This document shows, piece after piece, positions 37,877 to 46,057 of a DNA stretch of 64,000 nt. The DNA lies in contig JADFYO010000006.1 in NCBI GenBank assembly GCA_015233015.1, forward strand, positions 31,264 through 95,263, read 5' to 3'. Each line of letters starts with the position of its first letter. Positions within the stretch are counted from its first letter, which is position 1. Source of the DNA: Nitrospirota bacterium (lineage in GTDB: Bacteria; Nitrospirota; Thermodesulfovibrionia; Thermodesulfovibrionales; Magnetobacteriaceae). The notes under the pieces were generated by a model. It was given only the letters and a program-made list of their open reading frames with translations, was not told the origin of the DNA and searched no databases. The position numbers and the translations under genes are program-made.

Positions 37877-37930
37877 GACATTGAGGGCGCCGCCCTCAAA
37901 CTCCCGCAAGGAGGCTCGCCTCCTTGACCT
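37877..37930. repeat. 54-bp double-hairpin repeat, copy 1
   Basis: Runs from GACATTGAGGG to CCTTGACCT and contains two hairpins: GAGGGCGCCGCCCTC and CAAGGAGGCTCGCCTCCTTG. Copies 2 and 3 lie at 40185-40238 and 41098-41151, same orientation. This copy begins 1 base after the restriction pseudogene stop, and its TTGACC end serves as a plausible -35 for the next gene. Confidence 0.9.
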
Positions 37931-37953
37931 CATCTTTCATTCAGTGGTATAAT
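37924..37953 (+). promoter_or_regulatory. promoter of the VbhA-type antitoxin gene, -35 inside the repeat
   Basis: TTGACC at 37924-37929 (the last bases of the repeat) and an extended -10 TGGTATAAT ending at 37953, spacer 18. The ATG lies 23 bases further, with GGAGGG before it. Confidence 0.55.
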
Positions 37954-37976
37954 CAATACGGTATCTGGAGGGTGCT

Positions 37977-38171
37977 ATGACGAATCCTGAGTATCAACGC
38001 AATAGACGCGCATTCGATCATGCCATTGCACAGCAACAGCTTGAGGGATTAGTAGTGCCGCCTGAAACAGTTGCCGATTTAGAGCGTGTAACACGCGGCG
38101 AAATGGCTATTAATGACGTTATCAGCAATCTTTATGACCGTTACGCCCATGTCAAAGTACTCAAACTCTGA
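37977..38171 (+). CDS. VbhA-family antitoxin-like protein (Fic inhibitor type)
   Basis: A 64-residue helical protein resembling the antitoxin VbhA domain, which blocks Fic AMP-transferases through an S/T-x-x-x-E-G/N motif. Here the region reads AIAQQQLEGLVVPPETVADL: Glu-Gly is present but the Ser/Thr position is Gln. The end, GEMAINDVISNLYDRY, matches the second helix of the family. Good Shine-Dalgarno GGAGGG about 6 bases upstream. No Fic gene follows; a MITE-like repeat begins about 30 bases after its stop, so the toxin may have been lost. Solitary antitoxins of this family are also common. Confidence 0.72.
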   Translation: MTNPEYQRNRRAFDHAIAQQQLEGLVVPPETVADLERVTRGEMAINDVISNLYDRYAHVKVLKL

Positions 38172-38203
38172 CCATTACACCGAAGAAACGGCCTCATCCC
38201 AAA

Positions 38204-38389
38204 ATGCAGTCATAGAAGTAACAATCATCCTATTAAAAGAATCATCCTGAGCCTCTGGTCAAGGGCTTGACGCAAATCCTCATGTGTAGTAACAATCATC
38301 CTATTAAAAGAATCATCCTGAGCCTGTCGAAGGATGCGCCGGTTACTCATATGAGTAGAACATACAATTTGTCTGCAACTCGGTATTAG
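38204..38389. repeat. MITE-like palindromic repeat, copy 3 (rearranged)
   Basis: Left end TGCAGTCATAGAAGTAACAA and right flank CTGCAACTCGGTATTAG match the other copies. The unit AGTAACAATCATCCTATTAA with GAATCATCCTGAGCCT appears twice (from about 38216 and 38288), separated by a segment with the palindrome CAAGGGCTTG. The second arm of the main palindrome is missing, so this copy is internally rearranged. Confidence 0.65.
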
Positions 38390-38471
38390 TATCAGGTGTA
38401 CCGGAGTATTTATCAACCTGTTTGTGTTATACTGCATGGATGGGGAACCTCTTTCACATAGGGAGAGACTA

Positions 38472-40235
38472 ATGTCGCAACAAAACAGGTTGGCTGTCGG
38501 AAGCTCTGTGCCATTAAGCGTGGTCTTCCCTGAACAGCAATCAAGCAAAGAGACGTTTCTTGAAATTTTAGCTAATTTAAGCAGGGACGATGCGCTTATT
38601 ATGTGCGCTTACATTAATACCATTGTTACTGGTTCTGCTTCGCTAAAAAGATTTGACCGACAAAAATATGCTGTCGAATTTCTCTGTACAGAAACAGAAA
38701 TTCAAAAAATTAGTGATTTCGCTAAACTACAGGGTGGGTTTGAACATATAGCAGTTTTCTTTCGTGGGCAATTATTAGAGCTTGCACGTTGGATAGCTAA
38801 ACATTGCAAGAATTTACCGGGGGGCGGAGAATCCTTCAACAGCCCCCAATTCAAAAAATATTTTTTACAGGCAGCTTTAATCTCTGGTGAATTATGGGGT
38901 GAACGGATTTGCCGTGGTCTTTTGATCGAGCATGATAACAATCAATGGTTAAGTGCAACTATAAAAAGCACAGAAGAATCTGCTCACGCTACACGTTTAC
39001 GCTACCTGCTTACTCGCGGGTGGTTATTAAATATAAAATATTTACCTAGCAGCTATCCAGCTTTTAGCTCAGAATTTCAAAGTGCAACAGGCCTAACAGT
39101 TAAGCAATATCTTGTCTGCGTCACATTCATCTCATCATCTTTAACGTTACCTGAAATCAAGAATTATAGCTTTAACCCGCAAGAAGTGGCGGCTGCGACA
39201 ACTAATTATCAAGATGTTTTTTTTAAATACTTTGCACTGGAGTCCCAGTCTTCTGAGTCTCTAAAGGATTCTTTATGGCAGGATTTTTCCCAAAAAGGTT
39301 ATCTTTCATTAAGAAAACGGCCAATCATAAATTGTGAAGGTAACAGGTCAATTGTAATCGATCCAATTTTCCACAATGAAAAAATCACTGTTGGGCCTCT
39401 ATTTCATTTGCTGAGTAAAACCACCGGTAGAAAAGATAATGATATTTTCAGCGCATTTGGCTCGGCTTTCGAAGATTATGCGACTGATATTTTAAAGCGG
39501 ATATATCATGTCCCTTCCCCACTTATACAACGGTTGTTTTGCAACGTAAAAAGACAAAACAATAAATTCACTGTTTTTGAAATCGATGCCGTGCTTAATT
39601 ATGAGACAGCATTAGTAATTTTCGAAATAAAGGCTTCATGGTTGAGAGAGGACAAGATACTCGATGAAATGACTGATAATTTATTGAACGAACTGCGTAA
39701 AAAATATGGCGCTATCCCTCAGACAAATGGAAGTCATAAAGAACGACCTAAGGGTGTTGCGCAGCTTGCCAAAATTGTCCAAGCAATCGCAAAAAGAGAA
39801 TGGCTAGGAGAAAACAATGAATTTGAGAATGCTAAACTTATTTACCCTGTTTTGCTCGTATATAATGAACAAATGGCCTCACTGCTGCTTGGACGTTTTC
39901 TGAATGAAGAATTTAATTCTTTGTTAGGTCATACACATTCTGAAGTCAATATTACTCCTTTAATAACTATGACAATAGATGATCTTGAAAATTTGGAGTC
40001 GTCTATAGACAAATTTAGTTTGCGGGATTTGCTATCCGATTACATCAGCAAAGTCCCGGACTGCACAATATCTCTGCGCAACTTTATAGCTCAGTCGGAA
40101 TATAATGATAAGTGGGAAAAAAACCACGAATTAGACGTAAAATTTAATGAATTATGGCAACAATTCCAAAGCGAGCTGACCCAAGACATTGAGGGCGCCG
40201 CCCTTAAACTCCCGCAAGGAGGCTCGCCTCCTTGA
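38472..40235 (+). CDS. uncharacterised protein with putative PD-(D/E)XK nuclease core
   Basis: I do not recognise the family. The protein has 587 residues from the ATG at 38472 (AGGGAGAG about 8 bases upstream; an earlier ATG at 38424 is possible but unsupported). The N-terminal about 290 residues look helical without motifs I can name. Near residues 325-430 a restriction-like core is suggested: SAFGSAFEDYATDIL (helix with Glu), then FEIDAVLNYETALVIFEIKASW, giving Asp followed by E-x-K, and later a Lys/Gln helix (KGVAQLAKIVQAI). The last about 16 residues (DIEGAALKLPQGGSPP) are encoded by the 54-bp repeat. Its neighbours are restriction and toxin-antitoxin genes, so a defence role is plausible but inferred. 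A TATACT at 38428-38433 may be the -10. Confidence 0.7.
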   Translation: MSQQNRLAVGSSVPLSVVFPEQQSSKETFLEILANLSRDDALIMCAYINTIVTGSASLKRFDRQKYAVEFLCTETEIQKISDFAKLQGGFEHIAVFFRGQLLELARWIAKHCKNLPGGGESFNSPQFKKYFLQAALISGELWGERICRGLLIEHDNNQWLSATIKSTEESAHATRLRYLLTRGWLLNIKYLPSSYPAFSSEFQSATGLTVKQYLVCVTFISSSLTLPEIKNYSFNPQEVAAATTNYQDVFFKYFALESQSSESLKDSLWQDFSQKGYLSLRKRPIINCEGNRSIVIDPIFHNEKITVGPLFHLLSKTTGRKDNDIFSAFGSAFEDYATDILKRIYHVPSPLIQRLFCNVKRQNNKFTVFEIDAVLNYETALVIFEIKASWLREDKILDEMTDNLLNELRKKYGAIPQTNGSHKERPKGVAQLAKIVQAIAKREWLGENNEFENAKLIYPVLLVYNEQMASLLLGRFLNEEFNSLLGHTHSEVNITPLITMTIDDLENLESSIDKFSLRDLLSDYISKVPDCTISLRNFIAQSEYNDKWEKNHELDVKFNELWQQFQSELTQDIEGAALKLPQGGSPP

Positions 40236-40238
40236 CCT
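40185..40238. repeat. 54-bp double-hairpin repeat, copy 2 (inside a coding region)
   Basis: Same unit as 37877-37930 with one base changed (CCCTTAAAC for CCCTCAAAC). It supplies the last 16 codons and stop of the nuclease-like gene. Both hairpins are retained. Confidence 0.9.
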
Positions 40239-40308
40239 CGTACTTTATTTGTTGGTTTTTTTCACTGGAATACGCATATAATAGTGAAATAACTTAGAGG
40301 AGGCTCAA

Positions 40309-40557
40309 TTGGCTGTAAAAAACGTGAAGCTCGAAATTCCGTTCCAGCAGCTTCTTATGATAATTGAACAGCTTGACCCTGACGAAAAGATTATGATAAA
40401 GAAGAAGCTCGAACGTGAAAAAGTCACGACATGGCAGGAGATGTTCGGGTACTCTCTAAATGAGATTGCTAAGAAAAATGACGAATTTACAGAAGAAGAG
40501 GTCTTGTCTGATGTAAACGCGGCTATAGTTGAAGTAAGGACCGGTGCCAAGAATTAA
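40309..40557 (+). CDS. putative antitoxin of a PIN toxin-antitoxin pair
   Basis: An 82-residue protein starting at TTG, which is backed by AGAGGAGG 5-6 bases upstream and a TATAAT at 40277-40282. The N-terminal part (LEIPFQQLLMIIEQLDPDEKIMIKKKLER) is helical and charged and resembles small antitoxins found before PIN genes; the C-terminus (EFTEEEVLSDVNAAIVEVR) would wrap the toxin. It overlaps the PIN gene by 14 bases, which is the main evidence for its role. Confidence 0.75.
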   Translation: MAVKNVKLEIPFQQLLMIIEQLDPDEKIMIKKKLEREKVTTWQEMFGYSLNEIAKKNDEFTEEEVLSDVNAAIVEVRTGAKN

Positions 40558-40990
40558 GGCTGTCATAGACACCAATGTCTTTGTAAGCGGTATCATATCA
40601 CCCAAAGGTTCGCCATATAAACTTCTGGATGCCGCACTTAAGGGACAATTCAGGGTGGTTACTTCTTTCTCTATAAATCGCGAGATTCTAAACGTGATTC
40701 ACAGGGAACATATTTACACAAAATATCATCTGAACGAGGATATACTAAACGGCATAACGTCTTTTCTCTATGAGGGAACTGTCATTACCGATGAAGCAAT
40801 AAATGTCAAGCATATCAAGGCAGACCCTGCCGATGATAAATTTCTATCTTGCGCCATCGAGGGTGAGGCGGATTATATAGTTTCTGGAGATGCTCATTTG
40901 CTTGCTCTAAAGCATTATCAACGCATACAGATAGTTAATGCAGCCACATTTATGAAAATCATCGCATCCCAGGAGCTGGAGGTAACATAA
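40544..40990 (+). CDS. PIN domain toxin (putative ribonuclease)
   Basis: PIN-family toxin component, 148 residues, GTG start inside the antitoxin gene. Acidic active-site residues are visible: Asp in KAVIDTNVFVSGI, Glu in SFSINREILNVI, and Asp residues in DPADDKFLSCAIEGEADYIVSGDAHLL. It would be a metal-dependent ribonuclease restrained by the upstream protein. About 100 bases after its stop lies the third 54-bp repeat. Confidence 0.9.
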   Translation: MPRIKAVIDTNVFVSGIISPKGSPYKLLDAALKGQFRVVTSFSINREILNVIHREHIYTKYHLNEDILNGITSFLYEGTVITDEAINVKHIKADPADDKFLSCAIEGEADYIVSGDAHLLALKHYQRIQIVNAATFMKIIASQELEVT

Positions 40991-41097
40991 ATTCAGCTGT
41001 CGCCACCAGTACCCCCTCAAACTCGAACAGTTTATCAGTCGCGACTTATTGAAAGATGTCTGAAATGACCCTCTTTTTAGGGATGCTCTGATTTAGC

Positions 41098-41151
41098 GAC
41101 ATTGAGGGCGCTGCCCTCAAACTCCCGCAAGGAGGCTTGCCTCCTTGACCT
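41098..41151. repeat. 54-bp double-hairpin repeat, copy 3
   Basis: Two C-to-T changes relative to copy 1 (GGGCGCTGCCC and GGCTTGCC); the central loops change while stems persist. It lies in the convergent gap between the PIN toxin and uvrC, 6 bases from the uvrC stop, where the hairpins could terminate transcription. Confidence 0.9.
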
Positions 41152-41157
41152 GTTATT

Positions 41158-42954
41158 TTAGGGGATTTGTAACTCTTTCAGAATCGTTTCAGCTAACTTC
41201 GCGTTAAAACCATTTAACGACGCTATTTCTTCGGGCTTCGCCGCCCGAATAGCTTCGATACTATCAAAATGTCTCAACAGCTCAAGCCTCCTCTTTTTTG
41301 ATATGCCCTTAATATTCTCAAGCGGGGAGCGTTTCATTCTCTGGTCTCGCAGGTGTCTATGGTATGTGATTGCAAACCTATGTACCTCGTCCCTGATGCG
41401 TTTCAAAAACAGTGAGGACTGCGAGCCGTCCTCGAGGTTTATCCCCCTTAATGCCCCCGGAATAAATACCCTGTCAGGGTTTTTCGCGATGGAGATGACA
41501 ACCGGCGGGGCATCAACAAATAAACCTTCGGTTTGTAGCTGCCGCAGCGCGCCTAGGGCGCTTTCAAGCTGGCCCTTTCCACCGTCAATAACAATAAAAT
41601 GAGGCAACTCATCCCCCAGGTTTTTAGCAACGCGCTGGAATATCTCAGCCATCATTGAATAATCGTCAACGCCTGTGACCGTCTTTATTTTGAGGCGACG
41701 GTATGAATCCTTCGCGAAGCGGCCATCCCTCCATCTTATAAACGCACCCGCCGATTCGCTTCCCGATATTGTCGAGACATCAAATGCCCCTATGTCGGTA
41801 GGCGGGATAGTAAGGTTTAGTCTTTTGGCTAATTCTTCCATTATGGCATTGTCTGGTGTGCCGCGCTTTAGTAACAGGTTTCTCTTCGCGGTTTCGTTTG
41901 CCATTGTCAGGATGTCAAACCCCTTATCGTCTGGAATACTTATCTCTACCGGGCTTCCCTTTCTTTTTTTCAGCCATGAACGCAGCGTTGCTGGCTGTGC
42001 CGGTTTTTGCGCGACTATTATGCGGTCAGGCGGGATTATGTCTTTATTGTAAAACTGCTCGATGAAGGTGTAGAGTAATTGCTTATAGGTCAGCCCTTTC
42101 AGGTCTTTGATGTGGAAATCCTTGACGGCTGTCAATACCCCGTTTCTTATGAAAAATACGTTAAACATCCCCTCCCCACCCGCTGAGTAAAATCCTATTA
42201 CGTCCGCATCGGCAAGCCCCGGGTCTATTACCTTCTGCGTCTCCCATGTTTGCCGTATCGCCGCGATTTTATCCCGCAACAATGCCGCTTTCTCGAATTC
42301 AAGGGCATCGGCGTGGGCTGCCATGGCTTGCGTGAGGGTAGAAAGTAACTCATGGTTATTGCCTCTTAAAAAGCTTATCATGTCGTTTACGGCAGTCATG
42401 TATTCCTCTTTGCTTATCAGGCCAACACATGGGGCGACACAGTGCCCTATCTGATATTCGACACAGGGGCGTTTTAGATTTTCAATCTTATACCTGCACG
42501 TTCTCACGTGGAAATACTTTCTGATAAAATCGAGGCTTTCCCTCATACCGCGCGATGAGATGTATGGCCCGATGTAGATGTCACCCTCATGGTCAAACCT
42601 CCGCACTACCTCTATCCCCGGCCACTGCTGCGTGGTCGTTATCTTCAGGTAAGGATAGTTCTTGTCGTCTTTCAGGATGACGTTATACTTAGGCCTGTAT
42701 TGCTTAATAAAATTAGACTCCAGCGCCAACGCCTCTATCTCGTTTTGTGTTATGACGAAGGAGAAATCCGCGGCCTCCTCAACAAGGGCGGCTTTACGCA
42801 GGTCGCCTGAGATGCTCTTGTGAAAATAACTCCTAAGCCGGTTCCTGAGACTCCGCGCCTTGCCAACATAGATGACCTTTTCCCTGGGGTTTTTAAATAG
42901 ATAAACACCGGGAAGCGGCGGCACGTTGGAGAGTTTTTCATGCGGTTTATCCAT
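41158..42954 (-). CDS. uvrC: excinuclease ABC subunit UvrC
   Basis: Dual-incision nuclease of nucleotide excision repair, 598 residues. The N-terminal GIY-YIG domain reads LPGVYLFKNPREKVIYVGKA, RNRLRSYF. A Cys cluster (CRYKIENLKRPCVEYQIGHCVAPC) and a UVR motif (about 200-235, ALEFEKAALLRDKI) follow. The RNase H-like C-terminal nuclease begins at IGAFDVSTISGSE and carries HFIVIDGGKGQL. The tandem helix-hairpin-helix ends the protein (ENIKGISKKRRLELLRHF). Its start overlaps prmC by 8 bases. Confidence 0.97.
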   Translation of the reverse strand: MDKPHEKLSNVPPLPGVYLFKNPREKVIYVGKARSLRNRLRSYFHKSISGDLRKAALVEEAADFSFVITQNEIEALALESNFIKQYRPKYNVILKDDKNYPYLKITTTQQWPGIEVVRRFDHEGDIYIGPYISSRGMRESLDFIRKYFHVRTCRYKIENLKRPCVEYQIGHCVAPCVGLISKEEYMTAVNDMISFLRGNNHELLSTLTQAMAAHADALEFEKAALLRDKIAAIRQTWETQKVIDPGLADADVIGFYSAGGEGMFNVFFIRNGVLTAVKDFHIKDLKGLTYKQLLYTFIEQFYNKDIIPPDRIIVAQKPAQPATLRSWLKKRKGSPVEISIPDDKGFDILTMANETAKRNLLLKRGTPDNAIMEELAKRLNLTIPPTDIGAFDVSTISGSESAGAFIRWRDGRFAKDSYRRLKIKTVTGVDDYSMMAEIFQRVAKNLGDELPHFIVIDGGKGQLESALGALRQLQTEGLFVDAPPVVISIAKNPDRVFIPGALRGINLEDGSQSSLFLKRIRDEVHRFAITYHRHLRDQRMKRSPLENIKGISKKRRLELLRHFDSIEAIRAAKPEEIASLNGFNAKLAETILKELQIP

Positions 42955-43795
42955 CGATAATCAAAAATCTCTCTTTTGATGAGTAATCGTGTTTGATGGT
43001 GACATTAGCATAACCTGCCGCGCGGGCGATTTCCATTACGCTATGAGCTAATGTGTCGCCAAGTTCGAATGCCATTATGCCGTCTGAGGCAAGGCGACTA
43101 TGGGCGTCGTCGATGATTTTTTTGTAGAAGTTAAGGCCGTCCGGGCCGCCGTCGAGGGCTTCGACGGGTTCATATAGGCGAATTTCGGGGTCGAGAAGGC
43201 CGATGTCTGATGTTTTTATATACGGTGGATTGGACACTATTACGTCAAAGATAATGGCGGTAACGGGATCATATAGGCAGCCATGATGGAAGACGATATT
43301 ATTAATACCATTAGCGGCAGCGTTTTCGGCGGCGTATCTCAGGGCAGTCTCAGATATGTCAACCGCGTGAACGGTGGCGGCTGGAAATTGCTTTGCAAGC
43401 GCGAGGGCAATACAGCCGCTTCCCGTGCATAGGTCAAGAATGTTGATAGTTGGATTGCGCTTGCCCCTGATAATCCCCGTGATTATTTCAACAAGCAATT
43501 CGGTCTCTGGGCGTGGTATGAGCACCCCCTTGCCGACAGTTAAAGACAGCCCGAAAAATTCGGTTTCGCAGGCGATATACTGAAATGGCTCGCGGGCAAG
43601 TCTGCGGGTTATGAGGGTGTCGAGGGTGCGGGCGGCATCATCTTCGATTTCACTGAAATCGTGGCAATAGAGGGCGGATTTGTTAATGTTCAGCGCGAGG
43701 CACATGAGGGCTTCGGCCTCTTTTTCTGCATCCTTAATTCCGGCGTTTTTTAGTCTGGAGGTTATTTCCTTAAGATAATCGGCAAGGTGTTTCAC
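42947..43795 (-). CDS. prmC: peptide chain release factor N5-glutamine methyltransferase PrmC
   Basis: Methylates the Gln of the GGQ motif in RF1 and RF2, 282 residues. An N-terminal helical domain (EAEALMCLALNINKSALY) is followed by the SAM fold: LIPRPETELLVEII, DLCTGSGCIALALAKQFP, and the catalytic VSNPPYIKTSDI. Ordinarily prmC follows prfA; here it is with uvrC. It lies 9 bases downstream of the heme sensor kinase gene and its stop region overlaps the uvrC start. Confidence 0.96.
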   Translation of the reverse strand: MKHLADYLKEITSRLKNAGIKDAEKEAEALMCLALNINKSALYCHDFSEIEDDAARTLDTLITRRLAREPFQYIACETEFFGLSLTVGKGVLIPRPETELLVEIITGIIRGKRNPTINILDLCTGSGCIALALAKQFPAATVHAVDISETALRYAAENAAANGINNIVFHHGCLYDPVTAIIFDVIVSNPPYIKTSDIGLLDPEIRLYEPVEALDGGPDGLNFYKKIIDDAHSRLASDGIMAFELGDTLAHSVMEIARAAGYANVTIKHDYSSKERFLIIDG

Positions 43796-43804
43796 AGTGC
43801 GGCT

Positions 43805-45376
43805 CTATACTTTATTTATTGGTAAATGTATGAAGAAACTTGCGCCTTCGCCGGCCTTGCTTTTGACAAATATGCGGCCTCCCGCGTTTTGAACTATCCC
43901 CTTGCTCACGGCAAGCCCCAGACCTGTCCCCTTCCCTTCGGGTTTTGTTGTGTAAAATGGCTCGAATATCTTCTCGAGATTATCTATGGGTATGCCGGGG
44001 CCGCTGTCTGTGAATTCTATCTCGACAAATTCGCTGGTATCCTCGGTAAACTGCCTTGTTTTGATGATGATCTTCCCCTTGTGGTTCATCGCGTCTGAGG
44101 CGTTTATCAGAAGGTTGATAAATACCTGTTCAATTTGCGACTGGTCGCCATGTATGCGCGGCAGCAGTGGGTCAAAGTCTTTCTCCACTATGACGTTATA
44201 AAATTTTGACTGATTTTTCAGGATATTCAGGGCATTCTCTATTGCCTTGTTGACATACATAGTGAGGTCGTCCGATGGGATTGTCCTCGAATATCCAAGC
44301 AGCACGGCTATGATATTAGAACACTTCTCCGCCTGTTCGACAATGACCTTGAGGTCATCCTGGTCGGCCTTGTTATCAGGGGGGACGCGTTTTAAAAATA
44401 ACCTCGCAAATACGATTATGCCGGTAAGAGGACTGTTTAGCTCATGTGCAATGCTCGCGGCCATTCTGCCCAAAGAGGCCAGTTTCTCGGTGTACATGTA
44501 CTGCTTCTGAGTCTTTCTGATTTCAATGGATTTCTGTTCCATTATCTCGGAAAGCGACCTGGTCTTTTCCTCGAGTTCGTTTTTCCCCGCCTTCAGCTCT
44601 TTTGTCATTTCGTTGTAGGCATGACCTAATGCGCCTATCTCATCTTCCATGCGAACGTCTATCGGATGGCCGTAGTAACCCCTAGTTATCATTTTAATCC
44701 CCTCGGATATGAATACTATCGGCTTTATAACAAGTTTCGATAACAGCACATACAGGGTTACTGAAATCAGGGCAAGAAAAATAATCCCAAGTATAAGGAC
44801 ATCGAGATTTCTTTCTCTGAATTTTTTGTCTAACTGCCTGATAGAAAACTCCGCCTCGATGATGCCGTTTATCGTAGTGCCGGGGGCGTGGACGTGACAC
44901 GCGGCAGACGAACACGACTGCTCGTTCTTGACGGGTATGAAGGATTTAATTGCTAGGCCACGAACCCCTGTCTCGGTAAAGAAGAAATTCCTGCCGGTAT
45001 CTTTAAGGGTAACCTTCCCGTCAATTACATGGCACTCTTTGCAGATCATCGAGCTGGATGGTATGGACTTGCCGAGGTCGTTTTTGTCTGAGGAGAATTT
45101 GATGTTCCCATTGTGATCTATTACCCTTATGGCTGTATCAGGCCCTGAGGCAGAGGTGTTTTCCAATATCTTCTGGATGACTTCGCTGTGGTTTGACAAC
45201 ATATTGTACCGGATGCTGTTTCTGATTATTTCGATAGAGTAAACGGCGTCTTCAGTGGCCTTGCTAAGCATTTCCTCGTTAGTTCGTAAAATGAATTTAT
45301 ACCAGAAAATCAGGGCGCCCACCAACAAAAGGGCGCTTAGCGGCAATATAATTTTAAAATTTACAGTGTTCTTCAT
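43805..45376 (-). CDS. membrane sensor histidine kinase with periplasmic heme c motifs
   Basis: 523 residues. Two membrane spans (about 7-29 and 193-213) enclose a periplasmic domain with a classical heme c site, CKECH at 112-116, and a second Cys/His cluster CSSAACH at 155-161, a C-x4-C-H spacing. A HAMP domain (about 213-265), coiled coil, HisKA (His311 in ASIAHELNSPLTGII) and HATPase_c (NLLINASDAM, DSGPGIP, GKGTGLGLAVSKGI) follow, all intact. Heme attachment would make it a redox or gas (NO, CO, O2) sensor; that is inference from the motifs. No response regulator is adjacent. An in-frame match to known multi-heme kinases was not checked. Confidence 0.88.
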   Translation of the reverse strand: MKNTVNFKIILPLSALLLVGALIFWYKFILRTNEEMLSKATEDAVYSIEIIRNSIRYNMLSNHSEVIQKILENTSASGPDTAIRVIDHNGNIKFSSDKNDLGKSIPSSSMICKECHVIDGKVTLKDTGRNFFFTETGVRGLAIKSFIPVKNEQSCSSAACHVHAPGTTINGIIEAEFSIRQLDKKFRERNLDVLILGIIFLALISVTLYVLLSKLVIKPIVFISEGIKMITRGYYGHPIDVRMEDEIGALGHAYNEMTKELKAGKNELEEKTRSLSEIMEQKSIEIRKTQKQYMYTEKLASLGRMAASIAHELNSPLTGIIVFARLFLKRVPPDNKADQDDLKVIVEQAEKCSNIIAVLLGYSRTIPSDDLTMYVNKAIENALNILKNQSKFYNVIVEKDFDPLLPRIHGDQSQIEQVFINLLINASDAMNHKGKIIIKTRQFTEDTSEFVEIEFTDSGPGIPIDNLEKIFEPFYTTKPEGKGTGLGLAVSKGIVQNAGGRIFVKSKAGEGASFFIHLPINKV

Positions 45377-45611
45377 AGTTCTTCATAAAATCGCTCTTAT
45401 CATCATCGGCCAGGTCGTCATCGAGCCGGCGGGAAAGCCATCAACTGCCCCCTAAAGGCTTAACTTGCAGTTACCCTCGTTTATATTAATAAAAATGCCG
45501 GTACTTTAACAAGTAAAAAAAATGCTGGTACAGCACTGACCGGTGTTGTACAAAAGCCAAGAGAAACTAGACAAATGGGATGTGTCCCTTTCATCATTAC
45601 CAACCAGTGAA

Positions 45612-45641
45612 TTGACACGGACATCATGGAAAGCGTATAAT
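45612..45641 (+). promoter_or_regulatory. consensus sigma70-type promoter, leaderless transcript
   Basis: Perfect TTGACA at 45612-45617 and perfect TATAAT at 45636-45641 with an 18-base spacer. The ATG of the downstream gene comes 5 bases after the -10, so transcription should begin at the start codon. No Shine-Dalgarno exists. Confidence 0.75.
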
Positions 45642-45646
45642 TAAGC

Positions 45647-46057
45647 ATGGGAATAGTGAGACCGTCTAAGACACACACAGCAGGGGAAGCACTACGGTAC
45701 ATGGAAAACGCCATGGGTCTGCTCAAGGCCGCCGCAATTGAAGACAATATTTACCTTAACAAGAAACCTGTTAGAGAAGCGTTCGGCACGGCCTACCTTG
45801 CCATCCTCGAAGCTCTTAACGAAGCCCTGATAAAGAAGGGTCTTACCCGTAAAGAATTGCCTAAGTCAGTTGACGGGTACATGGCGGTCATAAAGAAGCA
45901 CCTGTCTGTAAACAACGGCAAGCTCGTAAGGGAATTTGATAGTCTCTATGAAGCCCTGCATATAGCCGGATACTACAGGGGTTTGATTTATCATGCAAGC
46001 GCAGTCAAAGACTACATGAAGTCCGCCGACACCTTTATCAAAAAGATATTGCCTTAG
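45647..46057 (+). CDS. DUF5618 family protein (HEPN-like helical)
   Basis: A 136-residue all-helical protein that resembles DUF5618: EALRYMENAMGLLKAAAIED, KPVREAFGTAYLAILEALN, then SLYEALHIAGYYRGLIYHA and AVKDYMKSADTFIKKIL. The overall pattern recalls HEPN folds, but I do not see the RNase R-x4-6-H motif clearly. No partner nucleotidyltransferase gene is present. The promoter is consensus and places the ATG at the transcript start. It stands at the left edge of a stretch of gene fragments. Function unknown. Confidence 0.7.
   Translation: MGIVRPSKTHTAGEALRYMENAMGLLKAAAIEDNIYLNKKPVREAFGTAYLAILEALNEALIKKGLTRKELPKSVDGYMAVIKKHLSVNNGKLVREFDSLYEALHIAGYYRGLIYHASAVKDYMKSADTFIKKILP

Noticed and set aside
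37877..41151. 54-bp repeats as a CRISPR array
   Set aside because: Only three copies, spaced 1-2 kb apart with genes between, and no cas genes.
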